Part shown: positions 16,302 to 25,309 of the stretch, one piece after another
How positions within the stretch are numbered: the first letter of the stretch is position 1
Layout: each line of letters begins with the position of its first letter
DNA from: JANNBN01 sp031385545
Lineage (GTDB): Bacteria; Actinomycetota; Acidimicrobiia; Acidimicrobiales; JANYDT01
Length of the DNA stretch: 48,474 nt
Reading direction: 5' to 3'
NCBI GenBank assembly: GCA_031385545.1
Contig: JANNBN010000037.1
Location: 1 to 48,474 of the forward strand
The notes under the pieces: generated by a model
What the model was told of the DNA's origin: nothing
Seen by the model: the letters and a program-made list of their open reading frames with translations, nothing else
Database searches by the model: none
Made by a program: the position numbers and the translations under genes

Positions 16302-17099
16302 TCAGGCGGACTTCCTGGCCTTTGCGGCCGCAAGACTTGCTTCGAGCGCAGCCATGAGGTCGACAACCTGCGCCGGCTTGTTCTCCTGCGGTAGCTCGAA
16401 TACCTCGCCGGCGGCTTTGGCTTTGATGAGCGCCAGGACCTTTTCCCGATATTCGTCCTTGTACTTCGACGGGTCGAACTGGGTGGTGCTCGTCTCAACG
16501 AGCATCTTGGCCATCTCGAGTTCCCTCTCGTTCAGTTCGGTGGTGACGTTGGCCAATTCGTCGATCTCGGAGGCATCGACCAGTTCGTCCTGGAACAGCA
16601 TCGTTTCCATGCACAGGTAATCGCCCTTGGGGCGGATAGCGACGACGTACTCCTTCTGCCGCATCACCATCTTGGCGATGGCAACCTTGTTGGTCGCTTT
16701 CATCGCCTGGACCAGCAACGAGTACGGCCGTGCTCCGCCTTTGTCGGGAGCGATGTAGTACCCCTTCTCGTAATAGATCGGGTCGATCTCTGATCCGTCG
16801 ATGAAGTCGAGGATTTGGACGGTCTTTTCGTTGGTCGCGTCGGTGGGTGCCAACGCGTCGAGTTCAGACGGCTCTACGACCACATATCGATCCTTGGACA
16901 GCTCGTAGCCTTTCACGATGTCGTCGGCTGACACCTCTTCGCCGGTGTCGCCCGAGACGCGCTTCTGCTTGATCCGCTTTCCCGTCGAGCGTTCGAGCTG
17001 GTTGAACGAGATGTCTTTCGAGCGCGTTGCCGTGAAGAGCTTCACGGGCACGCTGAGCAGTGCGAATGAGATGGTGCCGGTCCAGATCGGTCGTGCCAT
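16302..17099 (-). CDS. ku: Ku DNA end-binding protein
   Basis: Bacterial Ku forms a ring on double-strand breaks and recruits LigD. 265 aa, a normal length. Conserved segments are MARPIWTGTISFALLSVPVK, FNQLERSTGKRIKQKRV, YYEKGYYIAPDKGGARPYSL and the bridge region CMETMLFQDELVDASEI. A Lys/Ala-rich C-terminus ends AAAKARKSA. It is the middle gene of ligase-ku-polymerase-lnt, 49 bp after the ligase gene. Confidence 0.96.
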   Translation of the reverse strand: MARPIWTGTISFALLSVPVKLFTATRSKDISFNQLERSTGKRIKQKRVSGDTGEEVSADDIVKGYELSKDRYVVVEPSELDALAPTDATNEKTVQILDFIDGSEIDPIYYEKGYYIAPDKGGARPYSLLVQAMKATNKVAIAKMVMRQKEYVVAIRPKGDYLCMETMLFQDELVDASEIDELANVTTELNERELEMAKMLVETSTTQFDPSKYKDEYREKVLALIKAKAAGEVFELPQENKPAQVVDLMAALEASLAAAKARKSA

Positions 17100-17148
17100 G
17101 CAGGCATGCTACCGATGGACCGGGGTTGAGCCGCACGAAACCAACCCC

Positions 17149-18096
17149 TCAGGTGTTCTCCACGATGCCCTTGTAGGACGGTGCTCGCAGCATGCCGTCA
17201 CCGGTGTATTCGAGGTAGGTCACGGAGATGACCAGGCGAGGTTCTGTGAATACGGCGTTGCGGTCCCCCACGTCTGCATCAAATGGGCTGGTGGGGCGCA
17301 CGAGCGGGGAAAGGAGGCCCCGCAGTTTCACGATTTCCGCGTCGGTGAACCCGGTGCCGACGCGGCCGACCCACTGCAAGCCACCACCCGTGTCGTCCAA
17401 CGGCACCCCGATCAGCAGTGATCCGATGGAGTCCTGCCGACGCCCTTCGCCGGGAACCCACCCGCCGACCACGAAGGTGTCCTGGTTCATGTTGCGCACC
17501 TTGACCCACGCCTTCGTTCGGACCCCCGGAAGGTAGGGCGAATCCGATCGTTTCGCAACGACTCCTTCAAGTCCGGCCTGCCGGGTGATCTCCAGAAGCG
17601 CGTCGCCGTCGTCGTGGACCGCAGACAGGTGCCAGTGCGCTCCGCTGCCGAAGTCAAGCTGCTGCAGTAGGGACCGGCGGTTCTCAAGGGGAAGCCGGCG
17701 GGTTGAGAAACCGTCGAGATGCAGCAGGTCGAAGACGGCAATCAGGACCGGGTTGTCGTGACTGCGGAGTACCGCCGCAGATCCGGTGACGCCAAGGCGC
17801 CCCTGCAGCCGATTGAAGTTCGGCTTGCCGTCAGCGTCGAATGCGACGATCTCGCCATCGAGCACCAGCGCATGCCCGTCTGCTGCGTCAACGAGCGAAG
17901 CGAGTTCGGGGAACTGCTGGGTAATGTCGTTTCCTGCTCTCGTCCTGATTCGAAGATCACCCTGCGGCGTGATCGAGACGATGCCGCGAGCCCCGTCCCA
18001 CTTGGTCTCGTAGATCCATCCTGCCCCGCGGGGAAGAGGTCCGGCGGTTGCGAGCATCGGACTGAGCCCCAACGGCAGTGTTTCGTGGTCAGTCAC
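17149..18096 (-). CDS. ATP-dependent DNA ligase (LigD/LigC ligase domain)
   Basis: Seals nicks during NHEJ. 315 aa. The adenylation Lys is in YETKWDGARGIV (motif I). ALVLDGEIVAFDADGKPNF (III), EGVVAKRSDSPYLPG (IV) and AWVKVRN (V) follow, then a C-terminal OB fold (FVVGGWVPGEGRRQDSIGSL). It starts with GTG at 18096, about 6 bases after TAGCAAT, so it is probably leaderless. As the first gene it likely carries the promoter for the whole operon. Confidence 0.93.
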   Translation of the reverse strand: MTDHETLPLGLSPMLATAGPLPRGAGWIYETKWDGARGIVSITPQGDLRIRTRAGNDITQQFPELASLVDAADGHALVLDGEIVAFDADGKPNFNRLQGRLGVTGSAAVLRSHDNPVLIAVFDLLHLDGFSTRRLPLENRRSLLQQLDFGSGAHWHLSAVHDDGDALLEITRQAGLEGVVAKRSDSPYLPGVRTKAWVKVRNMNQDTFVVGGWVPGEGRRQDSIGSLLIGVPLDDTGGGLQWVGRVGTGFTDAEIVKLRGLLSPLVRPTSPFDADVGDRNAVFTEPRLVISVTYLEYTGDGMLRAPSYKGIVENT

Positions 18097-18309
18097 TGCC
18101 CATTGCTAGCGCGCGTTTGGCGACGCTGTTTCCTGGACGTCCCGTGAGCGCATCGGATTGTCCAGAGGAATGTGCGTGGTTCGTTCAGCGCGCAGTGGGC
18201 TTCGTCGCGGACGACTTATGACACTTGTTCGCCGTGGGCGTCACGACGAGGAACTTCGGGTACGACCCTGGGTCATGTCTGACACTCGCTGGGAGTCAGA
18301 GTTTCTCTT

Positions 18310-18513
18310 ATGACGAACGAACCTGTTGACCGAGCACGCAGCACAGCGAGAAGCGCAGGGCCGAGTTCGTGCATCCACTCCTGTTGTGCCGACGTCGGTC
18401 CGTACGTTTTCTGTTTCGCTTTCGGGTAGGTGACGACGAGGAACCCGGCGGCGTAACAGTCCCTGTCGAATTCGGTGCGGACGTAGAAGGAGTGCGCAGG
18501 AATTTGCGAATGA
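18310..18513 (-). pseudogene. short coding remnant of unknown origin
   Basis: The minus strand reads HSFYVRTEFDRDCYAAGFLV then VTYPKAKQKTYGPTSAQQEW and MHELGPALLAVLRAR without stops, in a frame different from the longest ORF. Stops lie on both sides. The Lys-rich turn followed by xxQQEWMHEL recalls VRR-NUC or similar small nuclease domains, but this is a weak resemblance. It directly follows a broken PadR gene and may be part of the same decayed module. Confidence 0.3.
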
Positions 18514-18534
18514 CTCGACTACGCAGGCCTTGAG

Positions 18535-18770
18535 CCCATCGCAGCGATCGCAACCCTGATCGGCACGGGCGCGCGGGGAAAGTACTGGCGGCGCGGTGGC
18601 CTGCCCGGGACCTCAGGCTCAATCAATTCCGTCCGCAACCAGTGTCGTCGGTTAGGCGTCCGAGGATTGGATAGAGGGTGCCCGATCCGATACCGGTTGA
18701 TTTCACCTGTCGTATTCGTACACGCCCTTACCGGCGGCATCGATCAACGCTTGCAAAACGGAAGTGGTGG
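18535..18770 (-). pseudogene. frameshifted PadR-family regulator
   Basis: In order along the minus strand, three different frames give TSVLQALIDAAGKGVYEYDR (about 18765-18710), GIGSGTLYPILGRLTDDTGC (about 18695-18636) and WLRTELIEPEVPGRPPRRQY (about 18641-18580). These are the consecutive wing-helix segments of a PadR regulator, including the diagnostic SGTLYPIL and GRPPRRYY-like motifs. At least two frameshifts and a stop separate them, so the gene is dead. Confidence 0.6.
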
Positions 18771-18879
18771 AAGTAGTCCGGCGTTGCATTGGGCCAGGAC
18801 ACACGGATACTCGACATGTATCGAATAGCCAACGTTGCAACAAGTCGACTGGCGGTGCGGAGGAAGGTACGAGACAATC

Positions 18880-21291
18880 ATGGATGTCCCTCGGTATTGG
18901 CTGGTCACGCCGACGTTCGGCGTTGATCTCCTTTATTCAAGGGTCGCAACCATGGAACCTTGGAAGATGTCGGCTTCAGGTCGTTTGATCACCGAGCTGT
19001 TGTCCCCGCGTGAGCGTGAGGTGCTCGAGCTCGTCGCACAGGGTCGCACGAACGAATCGATCGCTCACCGTCTCAGCGTTGCGGTCAAGACGGTCGAGAC
19101 GGTCATCCGATCGATCTTCGACAAGCTTGGGTTCGTCGACTCCCCGGATTCGAATCGTCGCGTGCTTGCTGCCACGTGGTACATCGAACACGCGTTGTCG
19201 GGTCCGGCGATGCCGGTTTGGAGGACACCGCTCGTTGGGCGCGACGCCGAGATCGAGGACCTTGGTTCGATTGTGGACGCTCACGGCATCGTCAGCGTGA
19301 TCGGGCTGGGTGGCGCCGGGAAGACGCGCCTCGTCGCGGAGTACGCCGCCAACCGCGCTCGCTCGGGCGTCGAAGTCCGGTTCGTCGATCTCGTCCCGGC
19401 GCGTCGACTTGACGACGTTGTGCGCCTTGTTTGCGAAGTTTCAGGACTGCGCTTCTCAACGATCGACGCGTCGGTCCGGCGATTGAAGGAGCTCTTCGGC
19501 CGACGGGTCTTGCTCCTCGTCCTCGACAACGCAGAACACGTCGCGGTCCACGTTCGCATGTTGCTCGACGACGTCACGAGGCGCGATCGCGGGCCAGCGA
19601 CAGTGGTTGTGACATCGCGTGTACCGATTGGTTCCCGGTCAGAGTTCGTCTGGTCAGTTCCACCGTTGAGCGATGAGCACATTCGCACACTGCTCCTTTC
19701 GCACGTCCAACACCGACTCGAGACCTCCGCACTCGATGTGCTCGTCCCTGCCGCAGACGGTTTGCCGCTCGCCGCAGAGATTCTGGCTGCACGCGTGGTC
19801 GGCCTCGGCTCTCATGTCGAAACTGCCCAGGTACGGGGCCTGTTGTTAAGCGGAGGTGGCCTCGGTGCTGGCTTCGAGGCGGTGCTGCGTTCTGCAACTC
19901 TGGTACTCGGCACACCGGCACTGACAGCGATGCGGGCCTTGAGCGTGTATCCACTGGACTGGGACATGGACGCCGTTGCGGCGACGAATGCGGCTACTGA
20001 GCCGTTTGCAATAATCGAAGAACTTGTGCGGGCGGGAATCGCTGTTCCATGCGGTCTAGGGCGTTGGCGGATGCTCGAGCCGGTGCGGCAGTACGCCGAG
20101 GCCGAACGCATACGCCTCGGCGAGTCCGACGCAGCGTTCCGCGCAATGATCGACTGGGCGGTCGGGTTCACTTCGCGCAACTCCGCTGGATTCATGGACC
20201 CGGACGACGGCGGGTGGCGCCGACGCTTTCTCCACGTGCTACCCGCGATCGACGTTGCGCTTGCATGCGCGATCGAGTCGAACGACGCACGAGCTGCGCT
20301 CTCGATAGTCGGTGGAACCGGTTTCGTTCGCTATGGGTCGCACACGGGCAACGCCTCCGACCTAGCGCTCGAGGTCCTGAAGATGCCGGGAGCGGAGCGT
20401 CGAACGACGAGGCGCGCTTGGGCGGTCCTGACTGCCGGCATGCTTGCGGCAAACGAGCGAGCCGACTCCCGAGCGCAGGCCTACTTCGACGAGGCGACAG
20501 AGTTATTCGTGGAAAATCGGAACACTCTCGGCGAGGCAGTGGGCCGATCTCTCCTCGCGATGTGCTCAATGTCGACCCACGACCTCGACGCTGCTGCGAC
20601 CTTGACCCGAAACGCAGGTCTCACCTTCCTAGAGGGGTGGGTACAGAACACTTGGGCCTTCAGAGACATGACCAACGGGGACCTCACGAAGGCCAAGTCG
20701 CGTTACGAGACCACAGAGCGACTCGGCATCGAGTGCGGGCACCCCGACGTAATCGCCGCGTCACTCGTCGGACAAGCGGAGCTGCTTACCGGACAGCTAT
20801 CGCAGATTGACCGCTTGACCGACTTGCTCGCTCGACTTGACTCCTTGCCGTCGAGCGTGGAAGGTTCGATGTGGTCGCACACCGAGCATCACACGATCCA
20901 TGTGGTGGAGCGCCTGACTCGTGGCGACATCGACGGTGCAAGGGCGAAGCTTTCAGCAACAATCGACATGATGGCCGCCTCGGGCCTTGATGAGGCGAAC
21001 ATGACCGCTCGTTGCATCGTGCTTGGAGTCGCGATTCTCGTGTCAAAAGACCGGGGTGACGTTGCTTCGAGAATCTTTCATGATGCCCGGTGCGCCAGCC
21101 CGCTCATCGACGAAAAAGTCGCGCGGTTCCGGCTTCTCGGAGCTGATCTCCGCTTTCCAGCGGTGAGACCTGTCAAGAGGCACGCCAGGCCAGAGGATCT
21201 CGAAACGACCCTTGGAGTAGTTCGTAAACAACTTGCAGCTGACTCGACCGGTGCCATCCGCAGCAGTCGCCTTGATCCAGGTCTGGGCTGA
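18880..21291 (+). CDS. LuxR-HTH / NB-ARC ATPase regulator with HTH at the N-terminus
   Basis: About 803 aa. A LuxR-type HTH lies at residues about 40-90 (LLSPREREVLELVAQGRTNE, SVAVKTVETVIRSIFDKLGF). It is followed by a STAND ATPase with Walker A GLGGAGKTRLV, Walker B LLLVLDNAEHV and the sensor VVVTSRVPI. The C-terminal 400 residues are helical repeats of TPR type. In MalT/LAL regulators the HTH is C-terminal, so this order is reversed. ATG 18880 follows GGAGGAAGG by 12 bases, with TACGAG 6 bases before it; ATG 18952 is an alternative. It probably controls a response to an unknown ligand; the secreted-protein gene follows 107 bp later. Confidence 0.82.
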   Translation: MDVPRYWLVTPTFGVDLLYSRVATMEPWKMSASGRLITELLSPREREVLELVAQGRTNESIAHRLSVAVKTVETVIRSIFDKLGFVDSPDSNRRVLAATWYIEHALSGPAMPVWRTPLVGRDAEIEDLGSIVDAHGIVSVIGLGGAGKTRLVAEYAANRARSGVEVRFVDLVPARRLDDVVRLVCEVSGLRFSTIDASVRRLKELFGRRVLLLVLDNAEHVAVHVRMLLDDVTRRDRGPATVVVTSRVPIGSRSEFVWSVPPLSDEHIRTLLLSHVQHRLETSALDVLVPAADGLPLAAEILAARVVGLGSHVETAQVRGLLLSGGGLGAGFEAVLRSATLVLGTPALTAMRALSVYPLDWDMDAVAATNAATEPFAIIEELVRAGIAVPCGLGRWRMLEPVRQYAEAERIRLGESDAAFRAMIDWAVGFTSRNSAGFMDPDDGGWRRRFLHVLPAIDVALACAIESNDARAALSIVGGTGFVRYGSHTGNASDLALEVLKMPGAERRTTRRAWAVLTAGMLAANERADSRAQAYFDEATELFVENRNTLGEAVGRSLLAMCSMSTHDLDAAATLTRNAGLTFLEGWVQNTWAFRDMTNGDLTKAKSRYETTERLGIECGHPDVIAASLVGQAELLTGQLSQIDRLTDLLARLDSLPSSVEGSMWSHTEHHTIHVVERLTRGDIDGARAKLSATIDMMAASGLDEANMTARCIVLGVAILVSKDRGDVASRIFHDARCASPLIDEKVARFRLLGADLRFPAVRPVKRHARPEDLETTLGVVRKQLAADSTGAIRSSRLDPGLG

Positions 21292-21398
21292 TGTGGGGCG
21301 GCGGTGGACGATGACGTCTCAAGGGATCTGAGGGTTAACCCTGATGCTGTCGGAGGCGAAACTGCGGAGCATCGATGTGTCCACTTCAAAGGAGCATC

Positions 21399-22001
21399 AT
21401 GTCAAACCAACACATACATAGGAATTTCACGGCGTACCAGGAAGGGCCTGACGTGGGTACGAAACGGCGAGTTCGCCCGGTGCCTCGGGGCGCTCGGCGA
21501 CGGAGATCGCTCGTGGCTGCCCTGACCTTTTGCAGCGCGATGCTGGGCCTCCAGCCATTGAGCGGAGCTGCTTCCGCAGCCGGTGGATCGTCGATGACCC
21601 AGATCGACGGGGTCGCAAAGCCGGACACTGAGAACGTGTGCACCGAGATTGACTCCGTGTTCAAGACGACGATGTCGGGGAGCCTTGAAGGGTGTTGGTA
21701 CACGACCGCCTTCGAGGTTGTTCAATCCACCCCAAGCGGCAGCTATCGCGAGCGGGGCCAGGAACGGTTCGTTGGTTGCCTCGTTGACGGGAGTAACCGG
21801 ACTTGTGGATCGTTCGATACGACCTATCAGTTCGAAGCGAAGTACCAGACCGTGGCGCCGTTCGCGGAGATCCGCGGCCGTTGCCAGCACCCAATTGTGC
21901 GTGGCACTGGCGGCTTCGCTGGGGTCACCGGACGCGTCGACTTCAAGGACGATGTCGTCAACAACTGCTTTTACTACCGGGGCCACATCCGCCTGAACTG
22001 A
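21399..22001 (+). CDS. secreted Cys-rich beta-barrel-like protein
   Basis: 200 aa. ATG 21399 has AAGGAG six bases upstream. A long basic N-region (TKRRVRPVPRGARRRRSLVA) precedes a signal core (ALTFCSAMLGLQPLSGAA) with a likely cut after ASA. The mature part has six Cys and ends RGTGGFAGVTGRVDFKDDVV...CFYYRGHIRLN. The GTGGFAGVTGRVDF turn is typical of dirigent/allene-oxide-cyclase-like barrels and DUF3224-type proteins. The function is unknown. It lies downstream of the LuxR-type regulator, which may control it. Confidence 0.72.
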   Translation: MSNQHIHRNFTAYQEGPDVGTKRRVRPVPRGARRRRSLVAALTFCSAMLGLQPLSGAASAAGGSSMTQIDGVAKPDTENVCTEIDSVFKTTMSGSLEGCWYTTAFEVVQSTPSGSYRERGQERFVGCLVDGSNRTCGSFDTTYQFEAKYQTVAPFAEIRGRCQHPIVRGTGGFAGVTGRVDFKDDVVNNCFYYRGHIRLN

Positions 22002-22680
22002 ATCGGATGGGCGAATCGGATCACCTTGCTCCCACCATGCGGCCCGCGCATGTGTGGGAGTTCGGCTGCGTCAGTCGTTCGCCACGCCTATCAGACGAGC
22101 TTCGAACTGACCAGAACCACATCCGCTGCGCCGCCGGACGCTGCGATCGATGTATACAAGGTCAAGGCCTCGCCGGTCATGGTTGGCGCGAAGACGAGGA
22201 CTGCGGCGGGCAGGGCCACCGTCGCGCTCGGCGAACCTTGTGGGTGGCGCTGCGTTCGGGTCAGCAAAGCTGGGGCGGCTGACCGTCGGATGCAAAGGCC
22301 CGGGAGAACTCTCGCGATTGCTTCACTACTGAAACGAGTATCGATTCAGTCCCTTGAAGACGATGTCTGGAGCCGAAGTTCGCGTGATTTTGCCGAGGCG
22401 CATCTGGACGAGCGCGATATTGACCGTGAGTTCTTCACGGATGGTTGGGTCTTCTCCACAGCGCTGCGAAATACGCGTACGAGACGGCGACCAGCTCGCT
22501 CGACTCAATAATTGTGGATGCTTTCGTGTAAGCCGTCTCTGCTTTTTCGGGTTCGCCAACCGCGACTCGGTGAACTGAATGTCTCCAGGCGTTTCGAGCT
22601 CTGTAAGCTCGGTTCGCCGTCCAACAAAAGGATGTCCGGCCAGCCCTACCACTATTCGCAGTACCACCAAAAATGGCTCT
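22002..22680. other. about 680 bp with no convincing gene
   Basis: Open frames here lack a start with a ribosome site and have no recognisable domain. Two short minus-strand stretches read like protein: EKAETAYTKASTIIESSELV (around 22540-22480) and REELTVNIALVQMRLGKITR (around 22440-22380). They lie in different frames, so a decayed gene is possible. No RNA gene or repeat is apparent. Confidence 0.35.
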
Positions 22681-24066
22681 TCATAGTCGAAATCCTCGGA
22701 CTGCTCGTGCCGCTGCGGCATCGGCGCTGCGGATGCAGGCTGGAAGGCCCACTCCTCGAAGCAGTGCTCCGGCCAGGTGCACCCCTGGCGGTAGGGCTGC
22801 TTCGATCCTGTCGACTCGCACAAGATGGCCGACGTCGTATTGGGCGAACGAGTCTCTCCACCGTGCGACGACGGAGTCGACCGGTGGAGCGGCGAGTTGG
22901 AGCCCGTCGATGGCTGCAAGATCTGCGTGGACGGCCGCCACAAGATCGGTGTCGTTCAGGGACTCAAATCGGGTGTCGTCGATCCGCCCGACGCTGGCGC
23001 GCACCAGTACGTGGTCGTCCGAGCGCAGGTGCGGCCATTTCTGATCCCACCACGAGGCCGCAGTCACCAGCCGTGCTTCTCGGCGAGGAACCAGCATGCC
23101 GCTTCCGTCGGGCAGATGCGCGTCGGCGCTGCGATACGCCATCACCACAAGAGCAACGGACGCATACCTGATGGAGCTGAGGTGACCGGCAGCCTGCCGA
23201 TGTTCGTCGAGCAGACTCGCAGCGCCGTACGCCGGCACTGCGAGGATCACCTGCGATGCCCAGATCGGCCCGGCGCCGGTGTCCACTCTCCAGCCGGATC
23301 CGTCGGCGGTCAACGCGGTGACGTGGCAGCTGCTGCGGACACGGTCCCCAAGTGCTGACGTGAGCCTGGACACCAGTTCGTGAACTCCATCACGAGGGGC
23401 AAGAAACACCGGGCGCTGTTCCGACATGCCGATCTGACCTTGCGATTGTGTTGCCTGATGACCGATCAACGCGGCGATGAGGTGCGGCTCGCGGGCCGCT
23501 GTCGCGATGAGGGGCGAAACTGCCTCGACGGACAGCCGGTCGGTGTGTGCTGCCGAGATTCCTCCGAGCAGCGGGTCGACAAGGCGCTCGACGACCTCTG
23601 CGCCGAGGTGAGTGCCAACCGCTTCGGCGACGCTTCGATCACCGGGGGCGAGCGGCCGGCCGACGGTCAAATCGGACTGTGCATCGCGCAGCCCTTGAGC
23701 GGACATGATGCCGGTCGCTGCAAGCGAGTCGAGGTCAGTCGGAACGCCCAGTACGAGACCGCTCGGCAGCGGTCGGAGTCGTCCATCGATGACAACCGAG
23801 GCCTGACCGGTAGCTGGCGCGACAAGGTCGTCGCCCAGCCCCAGTTCCGTCGCCAGTTCGACTGCTCCCGGAACCCTGGCCAGGAAGGCGTCGGCAGCGG
23901 TGTCGACGGTGCGCCCCACGATCCGTGTTGCGCCAAGTCTGCCGCCGGTGCACGTTGCTGCCTCAAGGACGACGACCGTGGCATCCGGTTGCAGCCTGGT
24001 GACGCGGAACGCTGCGGCCAGGCCGGCAATTCCACCGCCGATGACTGCAATGTCTACGTGTTCCAC
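22681..24066 (-). CDS. hemG: protoporphyrinogen oxidase (FAD, HemY/PPOX type)
   Basis: Oxidises protoporphyrinogen or coproporphyrinogen in late heme synthesis. 461 aa. The N-terminal Rossmann motif IAVIGGGIAGLAAAF binds FAD, followed by LEAATCTGGRLGATRIVGRT. FLAPRDGVHELVSRL and the C-terminal FAD segment GVHLAGALLRGVGLPACIRS are typical. In actinobacteria the homologue usually acts as coproporphyrinogen III oxidase (HemY/CgoX), so the exact substrate is uncertain. It lies 47 bp after hemE, likely the same operon. Confidence 0.88.
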   Translation of the reverse strand: MEHVDIAVIGGGIAGLAAAFRVTRLQPDATVVVLEAATCTGGRLGATRIVGRTVDTAADAFLARVPGAVELATELGLGDDLVAPATGQASVVIDGRLRPLPSGLVLGVPTDLDSLAATGIMSAQGLRDAQSDLTVGRPLAPGDRSVAEAVGTHLGAEVVERLVDPLLGGISAAHTDRLSVEAVSPLIATAAREPHLIAALIGHQATQSQGQIGMSEQRPVFLAPRDGVHELVSRLTSALGDRVRSSCHVTALTADGSGWRVDTGAGPIWASQVILAVPAYGAASLLDEHRQAAGHLSSIRYASVALVVMAYRSADAHLPDGSGMLVPRREARLVTAASWWDQKWPHLRSDDHVLVRASVGRIDDTRFESLNDTDLVAAVHADLAAIDGLQLAAPPVDSVVARWRDSFAQYDVGHLVRVDRIEAALPPGVHLAGALLRGVGLPACIRSADAAAARAVRGFRL

Positions 24067-24113
24067 GGTGCGGGCCTTCAGTCGTTGGTCGATCGGTCGT
24101 CGGTCGTCAGCCG

Positions 24114-25166
24114 TTACAGCGAATGGACCAGTTCAACGACCCGGGTGATGACGGTCGGGTCGGTGTCGGGCAGGACACCATGGCCGATGTTGCAGATCCA
24201 CGACGGTCCAAGACGACGCCCCTCGGCGACCAGAGCACGGACCCGTTCTTCGACGACAGGCCATGGTGCAAGAAGGATGACGGGGTCAAGGTTGCCCTGC
24301 AGCCCGAGGTGCTGCGGTACCCGGCGGCGAGCATCGGTGAGCGATACTCGCCAGTCCACGCCGATGATTGTTGGCCCCGCATTTGCCATCGCGGTGAGCA
24401 GCTCGCCGGTCCCAACGCCGAAGTGGATCATCGGCACGCCGAGGGTAGACAGCTCACCGAAGATCCGAGCGGAATGTGGCAGCACGAACCGGCGATAGTC
24501 GGACTCGTTCAGAATGCCGGCCCAACTGTCGAACAACTGCACCGCCGCCGCGCCGGCTTGGACCTGTGCTGTGAGCGATGCGATGGCGTATTCGGCCAAG
24601 CGCTCCATCAGCGCTTCGAACACGTCGGTCTCGCCGTACATCAGTGCCTTGGTGTGGGCGAACTCCTTGGACTTGCCGCCCTCGACCAGGTACGTCGCCA
24701 ACGTGAACGGGGCACCGGCGAAACCGATGACGGGGACACCGACTGGGTCGAGTTCGGCGCAGCACCGGGTGATTGCTTCGGCGACATACGGCACGTCGAC
24801 AGCCGGGTTCAGCGGGCGAAGACGCTCGATGTCTGCCATGGAACGGAACGGGTGCTGGATGACGGGGCCTTTGCCCGTTTCGACGCTGACACCGTCGACC
24901 ACTGCTTGAACCGGCGTGATGATGTCGGAGAAGAAGACTGCGGCGTCCACCCCGTGGCGGCGGACCGGCTGCAGGGTGACCTCGGCGGCAAGTGCCGGGG
25001 TGGTGATCATCTCGTGGAAGCCGACGCGGGCGCGGATCTCTCGGTACTCGGGAAGGCTGCGGCCGGCCTGGCGCATGAACCAGACGGGAGGGTGCGATGT
25101 TTGTTCGCCTCTGCACGCTGCCAGGAACGGAGACGTTGCGAGCGAAGGACGGGCGGGGGACAGCAC
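24114..25166 (-). CDS. hemE: uroporphyrinogen decarboxylase
   Basis: Decarboxylates uroporphyrinogen III to coproporphyrinogen III. About 350 aa. PPVWFMRQAGRSLPEYRE, FFSDIITPV and GFAGAPFTLATYLVEG are diagnostic, and the C-terminal GLQGNLDPVILL is present. The frame is open to an ATG at 25250, but GTG 25166 is preferred. It lies 6 bases after TACCCT (a leaderless pattern), gives the normal family length, and avoids an atypical Trp/His-rich N-terminus. It is divergent from the Gfo/Idh gene at 25310. Confidence 0.93.
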   Translation of the reverse strand: MLSPARPSLATSPFLAACRGEQTSHPPVWFMRQAGRSLPEYREIRARVGFHEMITTPALAAEVTLQPVRRHGVDAAVFFSDIITPVQAVVDGVSVETGKGPVIQHPFRSMADIERLRPLNPAVDVPYVAEAITRCCAELDPVGVPVIGFAGAPFTLATYLVEGGKSKEFAHTKALMYGETDVFEALMERLAEYAIASLTAQVQAGAAAVQLFDSWAGILNESDYRRFVLPHSARIFGELSTLGVPMIHFGVGTGELLTAMANAGPTIIGVDWRVSLTDARRRVPQHLGLQGNLDPVILLAPWPVVEERVRALVAEGRRLGPSWICNIGHGVLPDTDPTVITRVVELVHSL

Positions 25167-25172
25167 CTTGCC

Positions 25173-25178
25173 AGGGTA
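25173..25178 (-). promoter_or_regulatory. -10 box (TACCCT) for leaderless hemE
   Basis: TACCCT on the minus strand is followed by 6 bases and the GTG at 25166. TTGGGA lies 16 bases further upstream as a weak -35. Confidence 0.4.
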
Positions 25179-25309
25179 ATGCCACCCCGCTGGTTCCCAA
25201 CCCTGACGAAACGGGCCAGAGGTCGACGAGTAGAGTTCTCCATGGCTCATCAGCGGCCCGGTCCTGTGCACCGGTGAACGCTTCGAACTAAGGGTCACCG
25301 GAGGAACTT

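Noticed and set aside
25167..25250. ATG 25250 as the hemE start
   Set aside because: The extra residues are atypical, and GTG 25166 has a -10 box at leaderless spacing and the usual family length.
23380..25277. Long plus-strand frames (372 and 384 codons) opposite hemG and hemE
   Set aside because: They mirror recognised heme genes, with no domain, ribosome site or sensible composition.
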